Shown here one piece after another: positions 23,033 through 31,888 of a DNA stretch of 64,000 bases (positions within the stretch are counted from its first letter, which is position 1; every line of letters begins with the position of its first letter). Made by a program: the position numbers and the translations under genes. The DNA lies in contig NZ_BOPA01000005.1 in NCBI RefSeq assembly GCF_016863515.1, positions 1-64,000 of the forward strand, in the 5' to 3' direction. This DNA comes from Micromonospora gifhornensis. GTDB lineage: Bacteria > Actinomycetota > Actinomycetes > Mycobacteriales > Micromonosporaceae. The notes beneath the pieces are model-generated. The model worked only from the letters and a program-made list of their open reading frames with translations, did no database searches and had not been told where the DNA came from.

Positions 23033-24499
23033 GTGCTCGCCATTCGTCTGATCGCCGAGCCGGACCAGCTCGACGCCGTAGCACTACCCATGCGACCGGG
23101 TGCCGCCGACGACGCATCTGCCGCACCGGTGCCCACCGCTGTGGCACTGCCCGCAGAGGTCGCCGACGAAGCTGCCGCGTTGGCTTCGATGATCGGGCTG
23201 ACCGGCCGGGCCGGCGAGGCGCATCGGCAGCTGCGCCCGGGCTCTGCTCCGGCCCGACTGTTGCTGGTCGGCATCGGGGACGGCGACGAGCCGGGTTGGC
23301 GCTCTGCAGGGGCGGCACTGGCCCGAGCCGGCAAAGATGAGACCCATATCACAGTGGCGCTGCCGGCAGGTGTGTCGGCCGAGGCGGTCCGTGGTCTGGC
23401 CGAAGGGCTGCTGCTGGCCTCCTACCGCTACCGGCTGGGTGCCGACGCCGAGGCGCCCGCGCTGACCGGCGTGGACCTGGCGGTCGCCGAGCCGGAGGCC
23501 TACCAGCAGGCGCTGGAGGTGGCCCGTACCACCGCCACGATGACCCGGCTGGCCCGCGACCTCACCAACACGCCCTCCTCGGTGAAGAACCCGCAGTGGT
23601 TCGCCGACCAGGTTGCTGCCGCCGCCACCGACCTGCCCGGACTGCGGCTGCGGGTGCGCGAGCCCGAGGAGTTGGCCGCCGAGGGCTTCGGTGGAATCCT
23701 CGCCGTCGGCGGTGGCTCGGCGAGCGGTCCCCGGCTGGTCGAGCTGGACTGGCAACCGGCCGAGGCGACCACCCACGTGGTGCTCGTCGGTAAGGGCATC
23801 ACCTTCGACACCGGCGGCATCTCGATCAAGCCGGTGCCGGCCATGAAGCTGATGCGCAAGGACATGGCCGGTGCGGCTGCCGTCGTGGCGGCGACCCTCG
23901 GTGCGGCGGCGCTGCGGCTGCCGGTGCGCATCACCACGCTGGCCCCGCTGGCCGAGAACATGGTCAGCGGCGCGGCGTTCCGGCCCGGCGACATCATCCG
24001 GCACTACGGCGGGCTGACCAGCGAGACGACGAACTCCGACGCGGAGGGGCGGCTGGTGCTCGCCGACGCCCTGGCGTACGCCGTCGCGGAACTCAAGCCC
24101 GACCTGCTGATCGACCTGGCCACCCTGACCGGGGCGAACGCCATCGCGCTCGGTACCCGTACCGGCGCCCTCTACAGCGACAACGACCAGCTCGCCGACG
24201 CCGTGCTGGCCGCGGTCGCGGCGGCCGGCGAGGCCGCCTGGCGGATGCCGTTGCCGACCGACTACGTCGAACACCTCGGCAGCGAACTGGCCGACCTGCA
24301 CAGCGCACCGACGCAGGGTGCGGGTTCCGTGCTGGCCGCGCTCTACCTGCGCGAGTTCACCGGCGAGCTGCGCGAGAAGTGGCTGCACATCGACATGTCG
24401 GCACCCTCCTGGTGCGAGCGGGACGACGCGGAGCTGACCCGGGGTGCGACCGGGTGGGGCGTACGCGGCCTGCTGCGGTGGCTGGCCACGTTCCGCTGA
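23033..24499 (+). CDS. pepA: Leucyl aminopeptidase (M17)
   Basis: A 488-residue cytoplasmic M17 aminopeptidase that removes N-terminal residues from peptides. The GTG at 23033 is chosen because AGGAGG lies about 11 bases upstream; an in-frame GTG at 22988 would add 15 residues. The N-terminal macro-like domain covers about 1-160. The C-terminal catalytic domain has VGKGITFDTGGISIKP with metal ligands Lys and Asp, the KDMAGAAAV segment, and the signature NSDAEGRLVLADAL with Asp, Glu and Arg. The family forms dinuclear-metal hexamers. It lies after the DUF3117 gene and converges with the O-methyltransferase gene 15 bases away. Confidence 0.95.
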   Translation: MLAIRLIAEPDQLDAVALPMRPGAADDASAAPVPTAVALPAEVADEAAALASMIGLTGRAGEAHRQLRPGSAPARLLLVGIGDGDEPGWRSAGAALARAGKDETHITVALPAGVSAEAVRGLAEGLLLASYRYRLGADAEAPALTGVDLAVAEPEAYQQALEVARTTATMTRLARDLTNTPSSVKNPQWFADQVAAAATDLPGLRLRVREPEELAAEGFGGILAVGGGSASGPRLVELDWQPAEATTHVVLVGKGITFDTGGISIKPVPAMKLMRKDMAGAAAVVAATLGAAALRLPVRITTLAPLAENMVSGAAFRPGDIIRHYGGLTSETTNSDAEGRLVLADALAYAVAELKPDLLIDLATLTGANAIALGTRTGALYSDNDQLADAVLAAVAAAGEAAWRMPLPTDYVEHLGSELADLHSAPTQGAGSVLAALYLREFTGELREKWLHIDMSAPSWCERDDAELTRGATGWGVRGLLRWLATFR

Positions 24500-24514
24500 G
24501 ACCGCCGTGGCGGA

Positions 24515-25165
24515 TCAGCAGCGGACCGCGGCCAGCAGGCCGTGCCCGACCGGCAGCAGCGCCGGGATCCAGTGCTCCGACTCCCGGATGGCCTTGACCG
24601 CCTCGCGCACCGTCACCGTCTCCGCGTCGCGGGCGGCCGGGTCACCGATCCGGCCGCCGGCCAGCGCGCCGTTGAGCACCAGCACACCGCCGGGCCGCAG
24701 CAGCCGCAGCGCGGCGTCCACGCAGGCGGTGAAGCCGGTCGCCTCGGCGTCGACGAAGACCAGGTCGTACGCGCCGTCCGCGAGCCGGGGCAGGACGTCC
24801 AGCGCCCGCCCGGTGATGATCCGGGTCCGGCCGGCGACGAAGCCCGCCTCGGTGAAGATGCGTCGGGCGATGCGCTGGTGCTCCACCTCCACGTCGATGG
24901 TGGTGAGCACACCGTCGGCGCGCATGCCACGCAGGAGCCAGACTCCGCTGACTCCGGTGCCGGTGCCGATCTCGACCACCGCGCGGGCGTTACCGGCCGC
25001 GGCGAGCAGGCGCAACGCGGCACCGGCCCCCGGGGTGACTGCGTCGAGGCCGATCTCGTTGGCCAGACTGCGCGCGGTCCGTAGCACGAGGTCCTCGGGC
25101 ACGTACGACTCGGCGAAGTGCAACGCCGGGTTCGCCGAACTGCCGGAACCAGCGACCGTGGCGAT
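24515..25165 (-). CDS. O-methyltransferase (Rv1220c type), likely ATC start
   Basis: A 216-residue class I SAM methyltransferase. Motif I is VVEIGTGTGVSGVWLL, the acidic residue lies in LTTIDVEVEH, and the metal-linked DLVFVDAEAT follows; family 3 O-methyltransferases act on small phenolic substrates. The whole protein tracks mycobacterial Rv1220c (about 215 residues). No ATG, GTG or TTG lies at a sensible position. A GGAGGT is placed five bases before an in-frame ATC at 25165, giving a near-identical length. The nearest in-frame GTG upstream lacks a ribosome-binding site. sigE-rseA, the usual divergent neighbours, are absent; htrA takes their place. Confidence 0.88.
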   Translation of the reverse strand: MATVAGSGSSANPALHFAESYVPEDLVLRTARSLANEIGLDAVTPGAGAALRLLAAAGNARAVVEIGTGTGVSGVWLLRGMRADGVLTTIDVEVEHQRIARRIFTEAGFVAGRTRIITGRALDVLPRLADGAYDLVFVDAEATGFTACVDAALRLLRPGGVLVLNGALAGGRIGDPAARDAETVTVREAVKAIRESEHWIPALLPVGHGLLAAVRC

Positions 25166-25176
25166 GGGACACCTCC
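25163..25176 (-). promoter_or_regulatory. Ribosome-binding site with probable ATC start codon
   Basis: On the minus strand GGAGGT (25176-25171) is followed after GTCCC by ATC (25165-25163). This is the only Shine-Dalgarno near the O-methyltransferase start. The GTG overlapping the GGAGGTG is in another frame. ATC as initiator is rare, so a sequencing error replacing ATG is the competing explanation. Confidence 0.55.
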
Positions 25177-25383
25177 GGGCAGCGAGCGTGAAGCGGGGGG
25201 CGGGTGGGCACTGTGACTCTAGAGGCGGCCCGCCACGGGCGCAGCCGGGCACCCACCCGCGGTGACAACCGCTGACCCCATGCGGCACATCCGTGCAATC
25301 CTGGAAGCGGTATCCCGTCGACCGCACGTCCGGCGGCATCCATCGCGGATCGCGGATACCGGGGACGGACTGGGAGGCACCGA

Positions 25384-26706
25384 GTGACCGACGGCTGGGA
25401 CTGGCGCCAGCCCGGCGCGAGCGGCGCACCGGCAGGCACGCCGGGGCCCGGACACCCGCCGGGAGGCTCACCGACGACATCGCCGTACGGCGGCCAGTCG
25501 GCTGCCTCGCCGTGGTGGTCCGACGCGCTCGCCGACCCGTGGCGTGATCCGTACGCCCCGGCGGCGGTGGTGATTCCGGCCGCGCCGATGCCGGGAACCG
25601 AGCCGGAGCCGGTGACCGATCCGGATGCGCCCCGGCACCCGAAACTACGCCAGATGCTGCTCATTCCCCTGATCACCGCGTTGCTCGCGGGCACCCTGGG
25701 CGGTGCGCTCGGCTACGCCTTCGCCGTGCGCGGAGGTGCCGTCGGGCCGGTGCTCGGTGCTGCGCCCGGTCCGGCGCCCGCGCTCGCCCAGCGCCCGCCG
25801 GAGTCACTGGCCGGGGTTGCCGAGCGGGTCCTGCCCAGCGTCGTCACCGTCCGGATGGCGGGGGTGGCCGGCATCAGCGAGGGCTCCGGGTTCATCGTCA
25901 GCGCCGACGGGCACGTGATCACGAACGATCACGTGGTCGCCGGTGGCACCGGCAAGGCGTCCGTGGTCTTCAACGACGGCAGTACGGCCCCGGCGACCGT
26001 GGTGGGGCAGGACGAGGAGTCCGACATCGCGGTGATCAAAGTCACGCGCACCGGGCTGCGTCCGGTCGAGTTCGGTGACTCCGACGCGCTCGCGGTCGGT
26101 GACCCGGTGCTGGCCATCGGTTCGCCGCTGTCCCTGGCCAACACGGTGACGGCGGGCATCGTCAGCGCCCTGGACCGGACGATGCAGGCCGGCGAGCCGG
26201 GCGGCCCGACGCGCTACTACGCCGCGATCCAGACCGACGCCGCGGTCAACCACGGCAACTCGGGCGGGCCGCTGGTCGATGCGGCCGGGCGGGTGATCGG
26301 CGTCAACTCCACGATCAAGTCGCTGGTGTCGGAGGGGCAGGAGGCCGGCAACATCGGGCTCGCCTTCGCCATTCCGATCAACCAGGCAAAGCGGATCACT
26401 CAGGAGATCATCGGCACCGGCAAGGCCCGCCGTACCGTGATCGGCGCGCAGGTGGGTGGACCCGGGTCGAACACCAACGGCTCCGGCGTACGCCTGGGGG
26501 CCGTGGAGCCGTCCGGCCCGGCGGCCGGTGCGGGTCTGCGGGCCGGCGACGTGATCCTGCGCCTCAACGGCCGGCCGATGACCGAGCCGACCGACCTGAT
26601 CGCCCTGGTCCGCAAGTACGCGCCCGGCTCGGTGGTGACCGTCGAATACCGCAGAGGCTCCACCCGGCAGAACACCTCGGTGACCCTCGCGGCCGACGCG
26701 AAGTGA
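25384..26706 (+). CDS. htrA: HtrA/DegP-like trypsin protease with PDZ domain
   Basis: A 440-residue membrane-anchored serine protease for envelope quality control. The GTG has GGGAGG six bases upstream. Residues 1-88 are a proline-rich cytoplasmic tail, with a membrane helix at ~90-113. The S1C trypsin domain has the triad His183 (NDHVV), Asp214 (ESDIAVIK) and Ser293 (NHGNSGGPL). A PDZ domain (~350-430) contains GPAAGAGLRAGDVILRLNG. The domain faces the outside of the cell. It is syntenic with mycobacterial htrA (Rv1223) and is followed by tatB. In mycobacteria it is preceded by sigE and rseA; both are missing here. Confidence 0.93.
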   Translation: MTDGWDWRQPGASGAPAGTPGPGHPPGGSPTTSPYGGQSAASPWWSDALADPWRDPYAPAAVVIPAAPMPGTEPEPVTDPDAPRHPKLRQMLLIPLITALLAGTLGGALGYAFAVRGGAVGPVLGAAPGPAPALAQRPPESLAGVAERVLPSVVTVRMAGVAGISEGSGFIVSADGHVITNDHVVAGGTGKASVVFNDGSTAPATVVGQDEESDIAVIKVTRTGLRPVEFGDSDALAVGDPVLAIGSPLSLANTVTAGIVSALDRTMQAGEPGGPTRYYAAIQTDAAVNHGNSGGPLVDAAGRVIGVNSTIKSLVSEGQEAGNIGLAFAIPINQAKRITQEIIGTGKARRTVIGAQVGGPGSNTNGSGVRLGAVEPSGPAAGAGLRAGDVILRLNGRPMTEPTDLIALVRKYAPGSVVTVEYRRGSTRQNTSVTLAADAK

Positions 26707-26778
26707 CCTCGTCCCCCCTTCTGACCGGCCCGTGACGTGCGTAGTCTTGCTGCGTAGCCCGGTGAGGAGGCCCCAGGG

Positions 26779-27219
26779 GTGTTCGAGAACCTGAACGTGT
26801 GGGAGGTCGGCGCGCTGCTGTTGCTGGCGCTGCTGATCTTCGGTGACCGGCTGCCGGCGGTGATCGGTGACGGCCTGCGCATGGTGCGGAACCTGCGCAA
26901 CATGGCCCGTAACGCGACCACCGACCTGAGCAAGGAACTCGGCACCGACATCCAGTTGGAGGACCTGCACCCGAAGGCGTTCATCCGCAAGCACCTGCTC
27001 AGCGAGGAGGACGAGCAGGCGATCCGTAAGCCCCTCCAGGGCATGTACGACGATCTGCGGTCGGATGTCACAAAGGTGCAGAAGGACATCAAGGACGTGG
27101 CTGCTGCGGCGGACCCGCGTACCCCCGGCTCCTCCGCGACCGCCTCGCCATCCGCGACCGCCTCGCCGCCCGCGACCGCGCCGGCACCACGCAGCGCCAG
27201 CTACGACGAGGTCACCTGA
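26779..27219 (+). CDS. tatB: Twin-arginine translocase subunit TatB
   Basis: A 146-residue TatB of the export system for folded proteins. It has a short N-terminal membrane helix (~8-23; NVWEVGALLLLALLIFGDRL) with the usual FGDRLP turn, then a long amphipathic helix and an Ala/Pro/Ser-rich end. The start is a GTG preceded by GAGGCC. It lies 72 bases after htrA, the same order as in mycobacteria (htrA-tatB). tatA and tatC are not in the window. Confidence 0.92.
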   Translation: MFENLNVWEVGALLLLALLIFGDRLPAVIGDGLRMVRNLRNMARNATTDLSKELGTDIQLEDLHPKAFIRKHLLSEEDEQAIRKPLQGMYDDLRSDVTKVQKDIKDVAAAADPRTPGSSATASPSATASPPATAPAPRSASYDEVT

Positions 27220-27250
27220 GCCCGCGCCCGCGGATGCCTCCCCACGCCGA

Positions 27251-27282
27251 ACCGCCGGTCACCCTCTCGGGTGGCCGGCGGT
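27251..27282. terminator. Bidirectional stem-loop terminator
   Basis: A 14-bp stem, ACCGCCGGTCACCC paired with GGGTGGCCGGCGGT through one G-T pair, with a TCTC loop. It lies between the converging tatB (stop 27219) and mrp (stop 27307). Confidence 0.78.
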
Positions 27283-27306
27283 CGTGGTTGCTGCGAGCGG
27301 AGCGGG

Positions 27307-28455
27307 TCAGCGACCGGACGGCTTGAGGCCGAGCGGCTTGCCGAGCAGCGACTCGCGGCGCACCGCGAGCCGGTCGGCGACCTTGTTCAACGCCTGCGCC
27401 GCCGGGGAGTCCGGCGCGGCGAGCACGATCGGGTTTCCCTCGTCGCCGGCCTCGCGTACCCGGGTGTCCAGCGGCACCTGCCCCAGCAACGGCACCTGCG
27501 CGCCGATGGTCTGGGTAAGCGAGTCGGCCACGGTCTGACCGCCCCCGGCGCCGAAGACCTCCATCCGGGAGCCGTCCGGCAGCTCCAGCCAGGACATGTT
27601 CTCGATCACACCGACCACCCGCTGGTGGGTCTGCAGCGCGATCGCACCGGCCCGCTCGGCCACCTCGGCGGCGGCGGCCTGGGGCGTGGTGACCACCAGG
27701 ATCTCCGCGTTGGGCAGCAACTGGGCCAGGGAGATGGCCACGTCACCGGTGCCCGGGGGCAGGTCGAGCAGCAGCACGTCGAGGTCGCCCCAGTAGACGT
27801 CGGCGAGGAACTGCTGCAACGCCCGGTGCAGCATCGGCCCGCGCCAGACCACGGCGGCGTTGCCGGAGGTGAACATGCCGATCGAGATGACCTTCACGCC
27901 GTGCGACTGCGGCGGCATGATCATGTCTTCGACCCGGGTGGGACGGCCGTCCGCGCCGAGCATCCGGGGCACGGAGTGTCCGTAGATGTCCGCGTCGACC
28001 ACGCCGACCGACAGGCCCCGGGCGGCCAGCGCGGCAGCCAGGTTCACCGTCACGCTGGACTTGCCCACGCCGCCCTTGCCGCTGGCCACCGCGTACACCC
28101 GGGTGCGGGAGCCGGGCTGGGCGAAGGGGATGACCGGCTCCTCGCCGGCGCTGCCGCCCCGCAGCTTGGCCTGGAGACCCTGGCGCTGCTCCGGGCTCAT
28201 CACACCGAACTCGATCTCGACGCCGGTGATCCCGCTCACCGCGCTCACCGCGGCGGTGATGTCCGAGCGCAGCTTGTCCTTCAGCGGGCAGCCGGCCACG
28301 GTGAGCAGCAGCTCGACCCGGACCACACCGTCCTCGCCGACCTCGGCGGAGCGGACCATGCCGAGTTCGGTGATCGGCCGGCGGATCTCCGGGTCGTTGA
28401 CGGTGGCCAGTGCGGCCTGAACAGCGTCGTTGACGGTGCTGACGGGAGCTGACAT
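27307..28455 (-). CDS. mrp: Mrp/NBP35-family iron-sulfur cluster carrier ATPase
   Basis: A 382-residue P-loop ATPase. The N-terminal MIP18/DUF59 domain (~1-95) contains TVNDPEIRRPITELGM, then the ApbC-type ATPase has the deviant Walker A SGKGGVGKSSVTVNLAAAL, with DADIYGHSVPRML and the Walker B-like LLLDLPPGTGD. Such proteins carry iron-sulfur clusters to target enzymes. The ATG at 28455 is preferred over one 33 bases upstream. It is syntenic with Rv1229c and converges with tatB at a stem-loop. The cluster-binding CxxC of Mrp is not clearly visible, so only the carrier role is family knowledge. Confidence 0.92.
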   Translation of the reverse strand: MSAPVSTVNDAVQAALATVNDPEIRRPITELGMVRSAEVGEDGVVRVELLLTVAGCPLKDKLRSDITAAVSAVSGITGVEIEFGVMSPEQRQGLQAKLRGGSAGEEPVIPFAQPGSRTRVYAVASGKGGVGKSSVTVNLAAALAARGLSVGVVDADIYGHSVPRMLGADGRPTRVEDMIMPPQSHGVKVISIGMFTSGNAAVVWRGPMLHRALQQFLADVYWGDLDVLLLDLPPGTGDVAISLAQLLPNAEILVVTTPQAAAAEVAERAGAIALQTHQRVVGVIENMSWLELPDGSRMEVFGAGGGQTVADSLTQTIGAQVPLLGQVPLDTRVREAGDEGNPIVLAAPDSPAAQALNKVADRLAVRRESLLGKPLGLKPSGR

Positions 28456-28521
28456 GGCGGCAATGTTACGTCGGTGGCCCAGCGTCACCGGTGCCAGCGG
28501 CGGTGGTTGTGAGCGATTCGA

Positions 28522-29151
28522 TCAGGTTTCCGGGCGGCGCGGGGCGTCGGTGTCCCGCCGGCCGCCCCTTGGCTGATCACCATCCAGCTCGTCGCGCGGT
28601 TCGTCGAGCCCGTCCCCATCGGCCCGTACGGTCGTACCCTCCCGCTGCCGGCGCTCCAACCGTTGCCGACGCTGCGCGGCCTCGTCCAGCTCCTCGGCCA
28701 ACCGGGACAGCTCCGAGCGGACGAAGTCCCGCGTCGCCACCTCACCCAGCGCGATCCGCAGTGCCGCGATCTCCCGGGCCAGGTACTCCGTGTCGGCCTT
28801 CTGCATGGTGGCCCGGCGACGGTCCTCGTCCAACGCCACCCGGTCGCGGTCGGCCTGCCGGTTCTGGGCGAGCAGGATCAGCGGTGCGGCGTACGAGGCC
28901 TGGATGGACAGCACCAGGGTCAGGAAGGTGAAGGTGTACGGGTCGAAGTGCAGGCTCGCCGGGGTGAGGGTGTTCCAGACGAACCACATGGTGATGACAA
29001 GCGTCATGTAGACGATGAAGTTCGCCGTACCCATGCCGCGGGCGATGCCCTCGGCCCAGCGGCCGAAGGTCTCCTGGTCGACCCGGGGCAGCTTCAGCCC
29101 ACGGGGCTCCCGGGGCAGGTCGAGTCGTTCCGCCCGGCGCTGTTCAGACAT
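28522..29151 (-). CDS. DUF1003 membrane protein
   Basis: A 209-residue protein with two membrane helices (~45-65 and ~75-95; TANFIVYMTLVITMWFVWN and FTFLTLVLSIQASYAAPLIL), a basic-acidic helical middle (AQNRQADRDRVALDEDRR) and a charged disordered end. These are DUF1003 features. The start overlaps the stop of the MgtE-N/CBS gene by eight bases, suggesting coupled expression. The pair corresponds to mycobacterial Rv1230c-Rv1232c surroundings. Membrane location is predicted; function unknown. Confidence 0.88.
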   Translation of the reverse strand: MSEQRRAERLDLPREPRGLKLPRVDQETFGRWAEGIARGMGTANFIVYMTLVITMWFVWNTLTPASLHFDPYTFTFLTLVLSIQASYAAPLILLAQNRQADRDRVALDEDRRRATMQKADTEYLAREIAALRIALGEVATRDFVRSELSRLAEELDEAAQRRQRLERRQREGTTVRADGDGLDEPRDELDGDQPRGGRRDTDAPRRPET

Positions 29152-30427
29152 CCGTGCCCTCCGTCGCCGGGTCGCCGTTGGTGCTCATGACCGCGTCCCG
29201 CTCCCGCCAGTCCCGAGGCAGCAGATGGTCCAGCACGTCGTCCACGGTGACCGCGCCCACCAGCCGATTGTTCCGATCGATCACCGGCATGGCCACCAGA
29301 TCGTAGGTGGCCATCCGGCGGGTGATCTCCGGCAGGGGCGTGGTCGGGCGCAACGGGTCGATGTCGTTGACCACCACCCCGCCGAGAATGTCGGCGGGCG
29401 GCTCCCGCAGCAACCGCTGGAAGTGCACCATCCCCAGGTAGCGACCGGTCGGCGTGGTCATCGGCGCGCGGGCCACGAAGACCTGCGCGGCCACCGCCGG
29501 GGAGAGCTGCGGCTCCCGGATCCGGGCGAGGGCCTCCGCGACAGTGGCGTCCGGGGGCAGGATGACCGGTTCGGAGGTCATCACGCTGCCGGCGGTGCCC
29601 GGCGTGTACTTCAACAGCTGCCGCACCGAATCGGCCTCGTCCGGCTCCATCAGGTCGAGCAGCACGTCCTGATCCGGCGGCGACAGCTCGCCGAGCAGGT
29701 CGGCGGCGTCGTCCGGGTCCATCTCCTCCAGAACGTCGGCCGCCCGTTGGCGATCCAGCGCGGCGAGGATCTCGACCTGGTCGCGCTCCGGCAACTCGCT
29801 GAGTACGTCGGCCAGCAGTTGGTCGTCCAGGGCTGCCGCGACCTCGTTGCGCCGGCTGTCGGGCAGGTCCTGCAACGCGTTGGCCAGGTCGGGCGGGCGC
29901 ATGTCCTCCAGCACGGCCAGCAGGTTGGCGGTGCCACGGGTGTCGGCGACGCCACTGAGCCCGCGGACGTTGTCCCACTCGACCTGGTGCAGGTTGCCCC
30001 GGCGGGCGAGACGGCCGGTCTGCTCCCGTACGGCCACCCGGGCCAGCGACCATTCGCCGCTTCGGCTGCACTCCATCGCCACGTCGACCACCGTCGCCGC
30101 CCGGCCCTCCGGCTGGACCTGCACCCGGCGGTCCAGCAGCTCCTGAAGCACCAGCAGCTCGTTGGGGCGTTTCTCGAACCGGCGCAGGTTGAGCGTCCCG
30201 CTGCCCAGCACGACGGCTTCGGCGTCGATGGAGGTGATCCGGTTGATGGACAGGAAGATGCGCCGCCGCATCGGCATCTCGGCGACCAGTCCCACCACCT
30301 CGGGTGGGCGCTGGCCCGCCCGTAGCCGTGCCACCGCGTCACGAACCCGTCCCACCTGGTCACCGTTGGGGTCGAAGACAGCGACTCCGGCGAGGCGGGC
30401 GATGTACACCCGGGTCGGCGTGCTCAC
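29144..30427 (-). CDS. MgtE N-domain and CBS-pair protein
   Basis: A 427-residue soluble protein. A PRC-barrel-like N-terminus (~1-70) is followed by an MgtE N-terminal superhelix (~130-260; repeats such as LANALQDLPDSRRNEVAAALDD) and a CBS pair (~270-410; VAEALARIR and VVNDIDPLRPTTPLPEITRR). MgtE channels use such domains to sense Mg2+, but the channel helices are absent here, so this is a soluble sensor or adaptor. It matches Rv1232c. The GTG at 30427 gives MSTPTRVY; the DUF1003 gene overlaps its end. It is divergent from phzF across 33 bases. Confidence 0.88.
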   Translation of the reverse strand: MSTPTRVYIARLAGVAVFDPNGDQVGRVRDAVARLRAGQRPPEVVGLVAEMPMRRRIFLSINRITSIDAEAVVLGSGTLNLRRFEKRPNELLVLQELLDRRVQVQPEGRAATVVDVAMECSRSGEWSLARVAVREQTGRLARRGNLHQVEWDNVRGLSGVADTRGTANLLAVLEDMRPPDLANALQDLPDSRRNEVAAALDDQLLADVLSELPERDQVEILAALDRQRAADVLEEMDPDDAADLLGELSPPDQDVLLDLMEPDEADSVRQLLKYTPGTAGSVMTSEPVILPPDATVAEALARIREPQLSPAVAAQVFVARAPMTTPTGRYLGMVHFQRLLREPPADILGGVVVNDIDPLRPTTPLPEITRRMATYDLVAMPVIDRNNRLVGAVTVDDVLDHLLPRDWRERDAVMSTNGDPATEGTDV

Positions 30428-30460
30428 GCGCACCAGCCTAAGCGCCTAGGGTTTATCAAC

Positions 30461-31330
30461 ATGTCGACCTTGGCTTACGAGATCGTGGACGTGTTCACCG
30501 CTCGTCCGTACGCGGGGAACCCGCTCGCGGTGGTGTTCGGTGCCGAAGGGCTGGCCACCGAGCAGATGCAGGCGTTGGCCCGGGAGTTCAACCTTTCGGA
30601 GACCGTCTTCGTGCTGCCCGCCACGCAGGTCGGCGTCACGTACCGGGCCCGGATCTTCACGCCGGTCGAGGAACTGCCGTTCGCCGGACACCCCAGTGTG
30701 GGCGCGGCGGTCACCGCGAGCCGACGCGGTCTGTTCGAGCCGGGCCAGGTCACCCAGGAGTGCGGTGCCGGTGTGTTGCCGATCGAGGTGACCGACAGCG
30801 GCGCGACGCTTACCGGTGGCATGCCCACACTCGGCCCGGAACTGGATCCCGAGCCGCTGCTGGAGATGGCGGGCCTGGCGGCCGGCGACCACGTCGGCCC
30901 GGCACCCCGGGTGGCCGGCTGCGGTCTGGAGTTCCCCTTCCTGCCCGTACGCCCCGAGGCGTTGGCCCGGGCGCAGGTCGACCCGCTCGCGGCACGACGG
31001 TACGGAATCGAGCATGTCAGCGTCTTCTCCTGGGACGCGGCGGCGCAAACCGCGTACGCCCGGGTCTTCGTGCCCGGCCTCGGCGTGCCGGAGGATCCGG
31101 CGACCGGCTCGGCGGCGCTCGGGCTGGGGGTGTGGTTGGTCGCCAGTGGTCTGTTGCCGGGTGACGAACGGTCGTCGTACACCGTCCGGCAGGGCGTCGA
31201 GATGGGACGGCCGTCGTCGTTGGCCTGCACGGTCACCGCGGCCGGCGGTACGGTGCTGGGCGCGACCGTCTCCGGTCAGGTGATGGCGGTGGCCAAGGGC
31301 GAGATCCTGATTCCGCCCTTCGTCGGTTGA
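30461..31330 (+). CDS. PhzF-family isomerase-like protein
   Basis: A 289-residue protein of the PhzF fold, two similar halves. It opens YEIVDVFTARPYAGNPLAVV and has the family segments NLSETVFVLP, LPFAGHPSVGAA, and GDERSSYTVRQGVEMGRPS. PhzF enzymes isomerise trans-2,3-dihydro-3-hydroxyanthranilate in phenazine synthesis, but most family members are unassigned. There are no other phenazine genes, so a housekeeping or unknown role is more likely. It starts 33 bases from the divergent MgtE-N/CBS gene. Confidence 0.9.
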   Translation: MSTLAYEIVDVFTARPYAGNPLAVVFGAEGLATEQMQALAREFNLSETVFVLPATQVGVTYRARIFTPVEELPFAGHPSVGAAVTASRRGLFEPGQVTQECGAGVLPIEVTDSGATLTGGMPTLGPELDPEPLLEMAGLAAGDHVGPAPRVAGCGLEFPFLPVRPEALARAQVDPLAARRYGIEHVSVFSWDAAAQTAYARVFVPGLGVPEDPATGSAALGLGVWLVASGLLPGDERSSYTVRQGVEMGRPSSLACTVTAAGGTVLGATVSGQVMAVAKGEILIPPFVG

Positions 31331-31371
31331 CCGGGCGGCGCGGGACGGGCCGGGTGCGAGAGGATGCCGTG

Positions 31372-31878
31372 GTGACCGACGAGCACAACAGCACGCCGCT
31401 GGTCGACGAGGCGATGAAGAAGGCCTCGGTGGCCTGGGTGGCGGTGTCCGGCGGCCCGGCCCTCGCGTTGTGGTGCGTCCCGCTGGAGGGTGCGCTCTGC
31501 GTGGTCAGTGGTCCCGGGGAGCAGGCCGCACCGGGGCTGGCCGACGCCGACGAGGCGCAGGTGACGCTCCGCGGTGACCACGGCGGCCGGATCGTGACCT
31601 GGCGGGCGCGGGTGTCCCGGGTGCTGCCCGGAACCGACGAGTGGGACACGCTGGCCCCGCTGGTGGGGGCGAAACGACTCAACGCGCCGGGCACGACGGC
31701 CGACCTGGTGGCCCGCTGGGCGGCCGACGACTGTGCGCTGGTGCGGCTGAGGCCCGCCGGGGACGTCGTGCACGGCGGGCAGTTGCCGGCCGACTCGCTC
31801 GCCGAGCCACCCCGGCCGACGTCGGCGGTCCGGGCCGCGCGGAAGCCGTTCCGGCTGCACCGGGTACGCCGCCGCTGA
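31372..31878 (+). CDS. Conserved hypothetical protein
   Basis: A 168-residue protein that I do not recognise beyond actinobacterial hypothetical proteins. It has no signal peptide. It is beta-rich, with VAWVAVSGGPALALWCVPLE and a pyridoxamine-oxidase-like strand order (VTLRGDHGGRIVTWRARVSRVLPG). The second half carries DLVARWAADDCALVRLRP. A split-barrel flavin-binding fold would fit but no clear motif confirms it. The GTG at 31372 is chosen for a GAGAGGA eight bases upstream. It lies 41 bases after phzF and converges with the HAD gene 10 bases away. Confidence 0.7.
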   Translation: MTDEHNSTPLVDEAMKKASVAWVAVSGGPALALWCVPLEGALCVVSGPGEQAAPGLADADEAQVTLRGDHGGRIVTWRARVSRVLPGTDEWDTLAPLVGAKRLNAPGTTADLVARWAADDCALVRLRPAGDVVHGGQLPADSLAEPPRPTSAVRAARKPFRLHRVRRR

Positions 31879-31888
31879 CCTCACCCGG

